Of a stretch of DNA of 64,000 nt, positions 56,859 to 63,186 are shown piece after piece. How positions within the stretch are numbered: the stretch's first letter is position 1; every line of letters starts with the position of its first letter. The DNA is from a virus: positions 1-64,000 of the IMG/VR virus record IMGVR_UViG_3300020469_000001; one strand, written 5' to 3'. The notes beneath the pieces were generated by a model. It searched no databases, was not told the origin of the DNA, and was given only the letters and a program-made list of their open reading frames with translations. The translations under genes were made by a program, and so were the position numbers.

Positions 56859-57797
56859 ATATTCAAAAACAAAAAAGAATAGCAAAACACGGAGTGAAGT
56901 ACGCCATTAAAGATACTTCTAGTGTGGCGACACGATAAAATGACTGCCGAACGCTCGTTAGATATTGAGAGAAAGCGTTAGATGAGTTCAATATCCGCTT
57001 TTGAGAGTCAGATACAGACATATCCTCCGCAGCAGGAAGCGAGTGTATCTTCGATTGACTTGTCGGTAAAGGGAGTATAAAAGCACGATAACTGCCAGTA
57101 ATTCCTACACTAAGTCCCTTTTTCGGGCAGTAGGTAGTAAGCGATTTCGTTGACTGCTCTCCAAGTAGTGTATTGGCACTATAAAGTCCTGAGGATTAGT
57201 ATGAATTACACAGGTAAAACAGTAAATCATACCGTGATTGACGCGTAGATACATCGAGAATATCACGCAGAGTGAGGAAACCACGCTGATTCTATACCAC
57301 ACCCTCAACCGTTTCGGTAGTAGGAAGTAGAGCATAGAACGAGTAGTAAACCAGTTTGACATTTCAGTGTGCAAGGTATGAGATAATTTCAAAACCCACC
57401 AAGTAATGAGAGCATAAATGCAAACTTCAAGGGCAAGGAAGTTAGAGGAACATATGATGTACTTTAGTTGAGACTTCCACGCTACCTGCGAGTGAGAACC
57501 CACGCGGCGATTCAGGTTTACCTGTCAAAGTAGTAGGGACATTGGGGGCAGTTAGCAACTTAGAGGAAATAGACACCGATTGATGAGTGAGGAAAACAAT
57601 CGAGTGAGCAAGTGAAAGGTCGATACAACCTCTATTCCAAGTATCGCACTTGCAGTTAGGCATACACTATCGTTGAGGTTTCGAGTAAAGCAATCCGAGA
57701 TAGAGAGTAATGCCAAGTTGTAGACCGATATCAGTCTGACAGCGATAGTAAAAAACAAATAGTTTTTTCGAGGGAACAGCGCGTTCCCTCTTTTTTT
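56859..57797 (+). ncRNA. Large structured non-coding RNA (~930 nt), GOLLD/ROOL-like candidate
   Basis: A consensus promoter and a perfect terminator bound 930 nt with no rightward gene. Many complementary segments are visible by eye. AACGCT (56950)/AGCGTT (56974) interleaves with GATATTGA (56961)/TCAATATC (56988), and AAAGGGA (57068)/TCCCTTT (57115) interleaves with ACTGCC (57091)/GGCAGT (57126): two H-type pseudoknots. Further stems are GTGT-GGCG-ACAC (56922), AGATACA (57010)/TGTATCT (57044), CGTGAT (57233)/ATCACG (57262), CGATTG (57577)/CAATCG (57597), and a two-part helix GCAAGTG...CGATAC/GTATCGCACTTGC (57608-57653). Length, ornate structure, phage context and nearby tRNA-like fold recall GOLLD and ROOL RNAs, but family membership is untested. 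Confidence 0.8.
57770..57797 (+). terminator. Rho-independent terminator of the large RNA
   Basis: GAGGGAAC-AGCGC-GTTCCCTC is a perfect 8-bp stem followed by seven T's. Confidence 0.95.
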
Positions 57798-57847
57798 GTC
57801 TCAAATAAGTTAACATCAAAATTTCTTATGTTAATTTAAAATAGTTC

Positions 57848-57876
57848 TTGACAAACAAGATAAAAGTGAGTATAAT
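57848..57876 (+). promoter_or_regulatory. Promoter of the rightward 58-61.6 kb operon
   Basis: AAAATAGTTC then TTGACA (57848-57853), 17-bp spacer, TATAAT (57871-57876). Confidence 0.9.
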
Positions 57877-57882
57877 ATATGT

Positions 57883-58004
57883 ATCAAAAGAAAAAGGAAA
57901 CCACATTTTCCGACATAATGAGTGTGGGGGTCGTAACCGAAAGCGCAGGGGAGGAGTGAAATGACTCCCCACCTAGATTAACTATTATTTATAAGGAGGG
58001 CATC
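57883..58004 (+). other. Structured 5' leader of the rightward operon (~120 nt)
   Basis: CCACA (57901)/TGTGG (57923) and GGGGAG (57948)/CTCCCC (57965) form two hairpins before AAGGAGGG and the first ATG. The leader is long for this genome and may be a cis-regulatory RNA; no known riboswitch is recognised. Confidence 0.5.
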
Positions 58005-58223
58005 ATGCCAGCAAAATTTAAACCAAGTGAAAAGATTTACAAGAGAGGAGTTCCAGCAAGAAACTTGCCAGAAAGACACTTCTATCTAAAGAACACTCCT
58101 AAAGAGGAACTGTTCTCAGAAATTAACAAGCACAATGTCAAACCAAAACAAAGACAAAAGTGCCTAAACGAACTCGCTAGACGAGGCGTGGAAGTAGTGT
58201 GGACTACTAAGGAGAGTGTGTAA
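58005..58223 (+). CDS. Conserved hypothetical protein (72 aa)
   Basis: First gene of the operon, behind AAGGAGGG. YKRGVPARNLPERHFYLKNTPKEELFSEINKHNVKPKQRQKCLNELARRGVEVVWTT is basic, with a helical centre (KEELFSEINKHN; RQKCLNELARRG) that resembles a small nucleic-acid-binding fold. Unknown function. Its stop overlaps the next ATG (TAATG). Confidence 0.75.
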   Translation: MPAKFKPSEKIYKRGVPARNLPERHFYLKNTPKEELFSEINKHNVKPKQRQKCLNELARRGVEVVWTTKESV

Positions 58224-58357
58224 TGAGAGCATGGGGAACAAATCATGTGTCGCACAAGAAGAAAACTTCACAGGGCAACGGCAGAGGCACATTCAGTATA
58301 AATATGAACAAGAACAAAAAGCGTTCTTACAAGAAATACAGGGGGCAAGGCAAGTGA
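58223..58357 (+). CDS. Small basic protein (44 aa)
   Basis: TAATG-coupled to the gene before and GTGA-coupled to the gene after. MRAWGTNHVSHKKKTSQGNGRGTFSINMNKNKKRSYKKYRGQGK is Lys/Arg/Gly-rich. The tight overlaps on both sides favour this frame over a competing 104-residue frame that spans it. Confidence 0.65.
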   Translation: MRAWGTNHVSHKKKTSQGNGRGTFSINMNKNKKRSYKKYRGQGK

Positions 58358-58530
58358 AGACAGCAATGCTAACACAACAGGACTTTCAAGAGTTCAAAAA
58401 GAAAGTGGCAATTCTAGGTAGAGCAGGTATTACATTGGATTATACAGTAGCAAAACCAAACCACAAAAAAGTAAAGATAACAATGCGTACACCAGTGGAC
58501 GCACAAAAGTGGGACGAGGTGTGTGGATGA
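58354..58530 (+). CDS. Small hypothetical protein (58 aa)
   Basis: GTG start at 58354 within GTGA. TQQDFQEFKKKVAILGRAGITLDYTVAKPNHKKVKITMRTPVDAQKWDEVCG shows helix-strand-strand-helix, a compact domain of unknown role. The stop overlaps the next ATG (ATGA). Confidence 0.65.
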   Translation: MKTAMLTQQDFQEFKKKVAILGRAGITLDYTVAKPNHKKVKITMRTPVDAQKWDEVCG

Positions 58531-58655
58531 AAAAATTACTAGACGCAATGTGGGAACCGTTTGACAGCGAAGATGCAACAGAGTGGTTCCTCATACTGTT
58601 CGGTTATACAGTATTATTCTTTATCCTATTGGGTGGAGTGATAGAATGGATTTAA
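58527..58655 (+). CDS. Membrane mini-protein (42 aa)
   Basis: MKKLLDAMWEPFDSEDATEWFLILFGYTVLFFILLGGVIEWI has an acidic head and one membrane helix. ATGA overlap upstream and a ten-base overlap with the next mini-gene. Confidence 0.6.
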   Translation: MKKLLDAMWEPFDSEDATEWFLILFGYTVLFFILLGGVIEWI

Positions 58656-58726
58656 CAGTATTATTATTAGTAGCAATGTTCTTAGTGTATATGTATTTCA
58701 ATGACAGGGATGACTGGCGTGGGTAA
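58646..58726 (+). CDS. Membrane mini-protein (26 aa)
   Basis: MDLTVLLLVAMFLVYMYFNDRDDWRG is one membrane helix with an acidic tail. It overlaps its neighbours on both sides, consistent with a coupled micro-gene. Confidence 0.5.
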   Translation: MDLTVLLLVAMFLVYMYFNDRDDWRG

Positions 58727-58937
58727 TATAATACGCTTTCCTATTGAAAGGACTGAGATACAACGCTTAGTGAGAGATTTGAGGCATCAGGAAGAAGAAA
58801 TCAAACTGTGCCTCGATGACCTTGAAGCATTAAATGAACATATAGTCGAGTTAACAGCAGAGTATGAATCCCTGTTAAATCGAGTATGTGAACTAAATCA
58901 AATTAATTTAAAAGGAGAAAGTGATGAAGAAAGGTAG
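58701..58937 (+). CDS. Coiled-coil protein (up to 78 aa)
   Basis: Starts at 58701, 58710 or the GTG at 58719 are all possible; the conserved part begins at NIIRFPIERTEIQ. It continues as a coiled coil (LVRDLRHQEEEIKLCLDDLEALNEHIVELTAEYESLLNRVCELNQI). Short IIRFP coiled-coil proteins of this type are common in marine phages; function unknown. Confidence 0.65.
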   Translation: MTGMTGVGNIIRFPIERTEIQRLVRDLRHQEEEIKLCLDDLEALNEHIVELTAEYESLLNRVCELNQINLKGESDEER

Positions 58938-59205
58938 TATGCAATACGACCAGTTTGGTCGCAAGAGAAAAGTATCGCATCTTTACAAGAGTAAGAAAGC
59001 GACGCCTCAGTTTGCGAAACAAGCAAAGAAACAATTTAAAAAGGAAGAAGATATCTACGCCAGTGCACCTATTGGGGAATATGCTGTGCCTGTAGATAAT
59101 TCATATAAACAAGACATCAGTAAGCAATATACGGTATCGATTGCTTACAACAAAGGTGCTTATCAAGTGATACCAAAAGGAGAAGTGAAAGACATTGGCA
59201 AGTAA
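58924..59205 (+). CDS. Basic hypothetical protein (93 aa)
   Basis: AAAAGGAGAAAGTG precedes ATG 58924. The first half is strongly basic (MQYDQFGRKRKVSHLYKSKKATPQFAKQAKKQFKKEE) and the second ends in VSIAYNKGAYQVIPKGEV, a beta-hairpin. Overlaps the next frame by 11 bp. Unknown. Confidence 0.65.
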   Translation: MKKGSMQYDQFGRKRKVSHLYKSKKATPQFAKQAKKQFKKEEDIYASAPIGEYAVPVDNSYKQDISKQYTVSIAYNKGAYQVIPKGEVKDIGK

Positions 59206-59452
59206 ACATTATAAAGTGGGAATGAAAGCAAATGGTAGCACAATAGTAGCAATTCGATACCCCGAAGGCACTTCTAAGAAGTATGAACATTGGGAATGTC
59301 CTGCACGAAACAGTGTAGAACACATGGATGTCGAATTAGCAGATGGTAGAGTGTTATCCAGTAAGGATTTGATACTTGGAAACAAGTTCAAAGTCGAAGA
59401 TGTAGAGAAAATAGACAAATTTATATCTAAAATTAGTGGAGGTGTAGCATAA
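59195..59452 (+). CDS. Hypothetical protein (85 aa)
   Basis: A TTG at 59195, 14 bases after AAGGAG, gives 85 residues; an ATG at 59222 would give 76. MKANGSTIVAIRYPEGTSKKYEHWECPARNSVEHMDVELADGRVLSSKDL reads as small beta-barrel-like strands. One-base overlap with the MazG-like gene suggests coupling. Confidence 0.6.
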   Translation: MASKHYKVGMKANGSTIVAIRYPEGTSKKYEHWECPARNSVEHMDVELADGRVLSSKDLILGNKFKVEDVEKIDKFISKISGGVA

Positions 59453-59886
59453 TGAGTAAAATTAATGACTATGCTAGGTTTGTTGATAGTTGTACATCGG
59501 CAACAAGTAAAGATACTAGCAAAATGTGTGATAGAATGGACTATCTACGAGGAAACTACACAATGCAAGGTGGTGAAGTGCTAGAACAAGAAGTAGATAT
59601 GGCAAGATTGATGACTGCCCTGATAGGAATGATGGCAGAGAGTGGAGAATTTGCAGAAGTAGTGAAGAAAAAGGTATTTCAGTCAGATAGCAAGTTCAAA
59701 AGCGATGAGATTTTCCATATGAAACGAGAACTCGGTGATGTATTATGGTATTGGGTTCAAGGATGCAAAGCATTAGGTTTTACACCTGATGAAGTAATGG
59801 ATGAAAACATTAGGAAACTAGAGAGTAGATATCCGAATGGTTTTGAAGTAATTAGAAGTGAAGTCAGAGAAAAGGGGGACATATAA
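59452..59886 (+). CDS. MazG-like nucleotide pyrophosphohydrolase (144 aa)
   Basis: GMMAESGEFAEVVKKKV with Glu63-x-x-Glu66, then RELGDVLWYWVQGCKALGF with Glu93-x-x-Asp96, is the magnesium-binding pattern of all-alpha NTP pyrophosphatases. The ending ENIRKLESRYPNGF is also family-typical. MazG-like enzymes hydrolyse (d)NTPs or (p)ppGpp; in marine phages they are thought to adjust nucleotide pools or starvation signals. Confidence 0.88.
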   Translation: MSKINDYARFVDSCTSATSKDTSKMCDRMDYLRGNYTMQGGEVLEQEVDMARLMTALIGMMAESGEFAEVVKKKVFQSDSKFKSDEIFHMKRELGDVLWYWVQGCKALGFTPDEVMDENIRKLESRYPNGFEVIRSEVREKGDI

Positions 59887-60530
59887 TGGCAAATCATGTA
59901 TATTTTAATATCTCTATAGAGGGGATAACAGAGGAACAGCACTCATGCTTGTTCAAAAGCGAAGAAACAGAAAGACCTCATTGGGACGAAAACGAACCAC
60001 CAATTAAAATGGTTGAGTTAGTAGAAGTCCATGAGCAACCTTTCATGTCTAATCTCGATAAAGAGTATGATGATGAAGGTTGGATTAAAAATTCATGGGA
60101 TTGGTATGTAAACAACTGTGGGGCAAAGTGGGTTTGTATTGAAGAGTGGGAACATAACATGATTACTGGACACAGTGCTTGGTCACAGCCTGTTGCAATG
60201 GTAGAGAACATGCTAGAGTATGCCAGTAATAGATTTGGTATAGAACTTAGTGCAAAAATGACATATGAAGATGAGTTCAGAAACTTTGTAGGAGTAGATG
60301 ACTTTGAAACATACAGTGAAGAAGGAGAATGGTATTGTATGCACAGTGAGAACTATTTAGATGGTGGTGAGTTAACCGAACTACTAGAAGAAAAGTTAAA
60401 ATGTGATGTATCTGATGATGACTTTGACTGGTGGGAAGAATACAAAGCAACAGGATTAGTTCCTAGTGAGTGTGTAGACGAAATGGTTTATAACTTCTTT
60501 GATACAGGAGAGTTAAATTGGGTAAACTAA
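59886..60530 (+). CDS. Api92/YubB-like ferredoxin-fold protein (214 aa)
   Basis: MANHVYFNISIEG, WYVNNCGAKWVCIEEWE and TGHSAWSQPVAMVENM follow the order of the phage/plasmid YubB (DUF1281-like) family with a ferredoxin-like fold: NxCxN-type start, WGxKW centre and the F/SAWSPP turn. The protein is acidic and full length. Role unknown. GGGGGAC precedes the ATG and it overlaps the MazG-like stop by one base. Confidence 0.7.
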   Translation: MANHVYFNISIEGITEEQHSCLFKSEETERPHWDENEPPIKMVELVEVHEQPFMSNLDKEYDDEGWIKNSWDWYVNNCGAKWVCIEEWEHNMITGHSAWSQPVAMVENMLEYASNRFGIELSAKMTYEDEFRNFVGVDDFETYSEEGEWYCMHSENYLDGGELTELLEEKLKCDVSDDDFDWWEEYKATGLVPSECVDEMVYNFFDTGELNWVN

Positions 60531-60643
60531 GAAAAATTCTAAGAGATTGGATTGACGGAGTGATTGAGAGGTCATTTCAAAGACAAGCAAACAAAATATT
60601 TGCTAAGCATGATGTGGTTTACAGAGATGGAGATAACACATAA
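60518..60643 (+). CDS. Small basic protein with TTG start (41 aa)
   Basis: ACAGGAGAG lies before TTG 60518, inside the end of the previous gene. GKLRKILRDWIDGVIERSFQRQANKIFAKHDVVYRDGDNT is helical and basic. Its stop overlaps the next ATG (TAATG), which supports translation. Confidence 0.55.
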   Translation: MGKLRKILRDWIDGVIERSFQRQANKIFAKHDVVYRDGDNT

Positions 60644-60927
60644 TGGGACAGTATGACGAACTAGTAGAAAGACAACGCATATTGCTAGAAGCAGAAAAGT
60701 GGGCAAAAGGAGTGAAAGAAATCCATGCCCATAGTTTCAGTTCGATGTGGTATGATAATAGACCTCAGGACACTGAGGGTGGTAAAAGTGTATTAGATGT
60801 ATCTTACAATAGTGGACTAATTCAGAGAAAACTAGAGGATGGCAGTATAGTATACTTTGGTAAAGAAATGACACCAAATGAACTAATTGATGAGTATGGG
60901 AGAGCTAAAGCGTATGAAAGAAGATAG
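60643..60927 (+). CDS. Hypothetical protein (94 aa)
   Basis: MGQYDELVERQRILLEAEKWAKGVKEIHAHSFSSMWYDNRPQDTEGGKSVLDVSYNSGLIQRKLEDGSIVYFGKE combines an N-terminal helix with a later beta part (GLIQRKLEDGSIVYFG). Fits small marine phage proteins of unknown role. Confidence 0.65.
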   Translation: MGQYDELVERQRILLEAEKWAKGVKEIHAHSFSSMWYDNRPQDTEGGKSVLDVSYNSGLIQRKLEDGSIVYFGKEMTPNELIDEYGRAKAYERR

Positions 60928-61063
60928 AGAGTACCAATTCTATGCTTGGGAAAAGCAGTACGGAAACGATGAGGCAATCAGAGTAGCAGCAGATGAATGG
61001 GGTGTAAGTGAAATGCAGGTCAGACTGCTAATACAAAAGTGGGAGGATAACTTATGGCTATAA
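60914..61063 (+). CDS. Small acidic protein (49 aa)
   Basis: MKEDREYQFYAWEKQYGNDEAIRVAADEWGVSEMQVRLLIQKWEDNLWL looks like a short HTH (EAIRVAADEWGVSEMQVRLLIQKW). It overlaps both neighbours (14 and 10 bp). Possibly a co-regulator of the next gene. Confidence 0.6.
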   Translation: MKEDREYQFYAWEKQYGNDEAIRVAADEWGVSEMQVRLLIQKWEDNLWL

Positions 61064-61362
61064 ATTACACACAAGACCAAGTAGAATATATTGTAAACCA
61101 ATACAGACTTAACCCTGATAGAGAAACAGTAGAGAATCTAGCAAATGAACTAGACAAGAGTGTAAAATCTATAATAGGTAAATTGAGTAGGGAAGGAGTG
61201 TATAGGAAAACAGAGTATACTACCAAAACTGGAGAGAAACCAATAACAAAACTAGAATTAGTGCAAGACTTAGAAACATTGTTAGAGTTACAAAACGAAG
61301 CCCTAGCGGGGTTAGAGAAAGCACCAAAATCAGTATTAAAAATTTTAAAGGAGTCGATATGA
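61054..61362 (+). CDS. Small DNA-binding regulator-like protein, paralogue (102 aa)
   Basis: NYTQDQVEYIVNQYRLNPDRETVENLANELDKSVKSIIGKLSREGVY parallels the protein at 56195-56506 across the whole length, including the TTKTGE linker and the helical KLELVQDLETLLELQNEALAGLEKAPKSVLKIL end. The gene ends with AAAGGAG for the next start. Confidence 0.8.
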   Translation: MAINYTQDQVEYIVNQYRLNPDRETVENLANELDKSVKSIIGKLSREGVYRKTEYTTKTGEKPITKLELVQDLETLLELQNEALAGLEKAPKSVLKILKESI

Positions 61363-61559
61363 GAGTAGCAAAAATACTAGAAACAGCATTAGCTGATAAG
61401 CATGGCAAGTATGCAGAAGTGTTAGGACTTGTTGACAGTCCCAGCGGGGTCAAAGCAAGACTAAAGTTTGGAGATGGTCATAGAGAAACCATAACAGTAA
61501 GAAAACTAAGAATGGTTCAAGATAAGAATGTACCAAGGTCTAAAGATGGTTGGTTCTAA
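61359..61559 (+). CDS. Small beta-rich protein (66 aa)
   Basis: Last gene of the operon. AKILETALADKHGKYAEVLGLVDSPSGVKARLKFGDGHRETITVRKLRMVQDKNV has an SH3/KOW-like strand pattern (YAEVLGLVDS, KARLKFGDG, RETITVRKL). AAAGGAG precedes the ATG. A terminator follows. Confidence 0.65.
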   Translation: MRVAKILETALADKHGKYAEVLGLVDSPSGVKARLKFGDGHRETITVRKLRMVQDKNVPRSKDGWF

Positions 61560-61581
61560 CTAGGAAAAACTTGTGTAAGAG

Positions 61582-61605
61582 AGGGACAACTTAGTCCCTT
61601 TTTTA
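61582..61605 (+). terminator. Rho-independent terminator of the rightward operon
   Basis: AGGGAC-AACTTA-GTCCCT followed by TTTTTTATT. Confidence 0.9.
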
Positions 61606-61743
61606 TTGTCTTAAAAATTTTGGATTGGTGGAAGTTGGTGTAGTTTGGAAAGGTTTTGTAGTAATTGCGTTTTTATGTTGGATTGTTAAACCCCAGAATT
61701 GAGGTATTTGACTTTTCAATAGTTGATGTAGTTTACACAATTA

Positions 61744-61832
61744 ACAGTCTACATTTACCTATTTAGTATGCTCGCTTTCACTCTCGCTTCGCTTCGTTCA
61801 AGCTCTTAGCATAAGATTAGGTAAGCGACTGT
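61744..61832 (-). ncRNA. Structured intergenic segment, candidate leftward small RNA
   Basis: The ~400-bp gap between the terminator and bS21 has no gene. A leftward promoter-like site lies at 61876-61904. Downstream of it nested arms pair: GACTGT/ACAGTC (61827-61832 with 61744-61749), TAGGTAA/TTACCTA (61818-61824 with 61755-61761) and AGCATA/TATGCT (61808-61813 with 61767-61772), enclosing a GC-rich loop of GCTTCG repeats. This is a long imperfect hairpin; its transcript end is not obvious. Confidence 0.5.
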
Positions 61833-61875
61833 AATCGGTGGTTTGTAATGATTAACTATCAAAATTTATGATAAT

Positions 61876-61904
61876 ATTATACCATGATTTTCAACAGAAT
61901 GCAA
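61876..61904 (-). promoter_or_regulatory. Leftward promoter-like site
   Basis: AAAACAGTTC precedes TTGCAT (61899-61904), 17-bp spacer, TATAAT (61876-61881). It fits the window's promoter family with a weak -35 and points into the structured gap. Confidence 0.65.
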
Positions 61905-62022
61905 GAACTGTTTTTCTCGGGTAATTGAAATATGGTGTTCGGGTAGGTTTTGATTGCAATAAAATATTTTCACTGATGTTATCTAGTTGTGTTGTCAAAG
62001 GATATTCGACAGATGTTTTTCG

Positions 62023-62256
62023 TTAAGGACGAACTCTCATTGACAATTTCTTTTTCATAGCGAGTTGTAGTTCCTTTCGTTTGTCCAACTCTCGTGAACG
62101 CTTCCTGTAATTGTTCATTTGATTTCTTTTAGCATTGGGTTTTTCGTAGTATTCTTTCTCTCTGCAACGCTCTTTGATTTCTGCTCGTTGACATTTTTTA
62201 CGGAATATACGAAGTCCTTTCTCGAAGGACATGCCTTTTAGATTAACGCTGGGCAT
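62023..62256 (-). CDS. rpsU: Ribosomal protein bS21 homologue (77 aa)
   Basis: MPSVNLKGMSFEKGLRIFRKKCQRAEIKERCREKEYYEKPNAKRNQMNNYRKRSRELDKR follows bS21 over its length: the FxxGLRxFRRxCxxAxI helix, the R-x-YYEKPxxKR core and a basic tail. bS21 sits near the mRNA exit/anti-SD region of the 30S subunit and helps initiation; phage copies are known and may favour viral mRNAs. GGAGG lies seven bases upstream, inside the preceding gene. Confidence 0.92.
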   Translation of the reverse strand: MPSVNLKGMSFEKGLRIFRKKCQRAEIKERCREKEYYEKPNAKRNQMNNYRKRSRELDKRKELQLAMKKKLSMRVRP

Positions 62257-62416
62257 CTGTCCTCCGATTGAATGTCCAACCTCTCTTTCTTAAGTAGTAA
62301 ACTTTAGATATGATGGAATCTTCACTTCTATCTAGTTTGCGAGTGAGTTCCTCTATCGGCATTACATTATAGTGCCGTTTCAGAAAGTCTACTTCCTCTG
62401 TTGTCCATTTATTCAT
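62243..62416 (-). CDS. Myb/SANT-like small DNA-binding protein (57 aa)
   Basis: KWTTEEVDFLKRHYNVMPIEELTRKLDRSEDSIISKVYYLRKRGW is a single SANT/GcrA-type helix-turn-helix: an initial W-T/S-x-E-E, a central ELxxxL and a recognition helix SIISKVYYLRKRG. It resembles the HTH part of the two ~103-residue proteins. Its ATG lies six bases after a -10 box, so the mRNA is predicted leaderless; the stop lies inside the bS21 gene. Confidence 0.8.
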   Translation of the reverse strand: MNKWTTEEVDFLKRHYNVMPIEELTRKLDRSEDSIISKVYYLRKRGWTFNRRTDAQR

Positions 62417-62422
62417 AGGTAT

Positions 62423-62451
62423 ATTATACTCGCTTTTGAAGTAAAAGTCAA
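62423..62451 (-). promoter_or_regulatory. Leaderless promoter of the Myb-like/bS21 unit
   Basis: AAAATAGTTC, TTGACT (62446-62451), 17-bp spacer, TATAAT (62423-62428), then six bases and ATG (62416). The promoter lies in the last codons of the upstream nuclease-like gene. Confidence 0.85.
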
Positions 62452-62900
62452 GAACTATTTTCTCCGAGTTCCTTAAATGCTTTCATTCTAAAGTTCTTGT
62501 TCAGCTGCGCTCCAGTAGTGTTTGCAAAATGGTTCAGCAAATATTTTTTGAGAACCTGAGCATCACAGTAAGCAACTTCGACTATGTCGATACCTTCATG
62601 CAGTGCAACATACGCACCTTCTAGTTTGTTCATATAGTTTTCTATTCTATCTTCCCACTTGGAAGAGTTCGTGTATCTGTTCTGAAAGTTAAAATTAAAT
62701 TGATTCGTAGCTGATACTTTGTATTCGTATAATTTGCCATCATCATCCTCAGCGTCTGCACCTTTATCTCCATCAACTAGTGTGTGTCCTAGATGATGAG
62801 CAAGTGCAAGTTCTCCAATGCCACCTTTTGTTAGGTTAACGCCCTCGGGGAGTGTTTCATATACTTTTCTTAATAATTCGATTGTTTCTTTATATTTCAT
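62448..62900 (-). CDS. Putative PD-(D/E)xK-type nuclease (150 aa)
   Basis: I start at ATG 62900, six bases after a -10 box; a longer frame to 62951 would include the promoter. GGIGELALAHHLGHTLVDGDKGADAEDDDGKLYEYKVSATNQF has Glu upstream, then (G)AD-(x)n-YEYK, the acidic-x-Lys core of restriction-type nucleases. The rest is helical with a His-containing end. A role in host DNA attack or exclusion of other phages is possible. Moderate confidence, motif only. Confidence 0.5.
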   Translation of the reverse strand: MKYKETIELLRKVYETLPEGVNLTKGGIGELALAHHLGHTLVDGDKGADAEDDDGKLYEYKVSATNQFNFNFQNRYTNSSKWEDRIENYMNKLEGAYVALHEGIDIVEVAYCDAQVLKKYLLNHFANTTGAQLNKNFRMKAFKELGENSS

Positions 62901-62906
62901 ACAACT

Positions 62907-62935
62907 ATTATAACAAAAATAACAGGTAGTGTCAA
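62907..62935 (-). promoter_or_regulatory. Leaderless promoter of the nuclease-like gene
   Basis: TTGACA (62930-62935), 17-bp spacer, TATAAT (62907-62912), six bases to ATG 62900. It is divergent from the promoter at 62967. Confidence 0.85.
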
Positions 62936-62966
62936 GAAATATATTAACCATTGGTATAGATTTACC

Positions 62967-62995
62967 TTGACTTCAGGTTATAAAGTTGCTATAAT
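62967..62995 (+). promoter_or_regulatory. Leaderless promoter of a small membrane-protein gene
   Basis: TTGACT (62967-62972), 17-bp spacer, TATAAT (62990-62995), six bases to ATG 63002. Confidence 0.85.
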
Positions 62996-63001
62996 ATGTA
63001 T

Positions 63002-63148
63002 ATGAATGAAAATGACATAAGCTATATAATCTTTTTAATCATGAGCATTGGAATGGCATACATGATTGGGAAGCAAATCGGAATACGAGGGACGATAGAC
63101 TATTTAGAAGAAGAAGGATTACTTACTTTCGATGACTCTGAAAAATAG
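63002..63148 (+). CDS. Small membrane protein (48 aa)
   Basis: MNENDISYIIFLIMSIGMAYMIGKQIGIRGTIDYLEEEGLLTFDDSEK has one membrane helix (about residues 7-23) and an acidic cytoplasmic end (LEEEGLLTFDDSE) like short phage inner-membrane proteins. No ribosome site; start codon right behind the promoter. The next promoter overlaps its last codons. Confidence 0.65.
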   Translation: MNENDISYIIFLIMSIGMAYMIGKQIGIRGTIDYLEEEGLLTFDDSEK

Positions 63149-63151
63149 TTC

Positions 63152-63180
63152 TTGACACCGAGTTAAAAATTTGATATAAT
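63152..63180 (+). promoter_or_regulatory. Promoter of the hsp20-lysozyme unit
   Basis: AAAAATAGTTC, TTGACA (63152-63157), 17-bp spacer, TATAAT (63175-63180). Confidence 0.9.
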
Positions 63181-63186
63181 TATTTT

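Noticed and set aside
57105-57758. Leftward reading frames (132, 73 and 68 codons) across the large RNA
   Set aside because: No promoter or ribosome site, implausible composition, and they run antisense to an RNA with clear promoter, terminator and helices.
56859-57797. The large RNA as a tmRNA, RNase P RNA or rRNA fragment
   Set aside because: No tRNA-like ends closing the molecule, no tag reading frame, and no stretch I recognise from RNase P or ribosomal RNAs.
58216-58530. A single 104-residue gene starting with GTG at 58216
   Set aside because: Two smaller frames (58223-58357 and 58354-58530) show perfect TAATG and GTGA stop/start overlaps and natural composition, so the long frame mixes a real C-terminus with a shadow.
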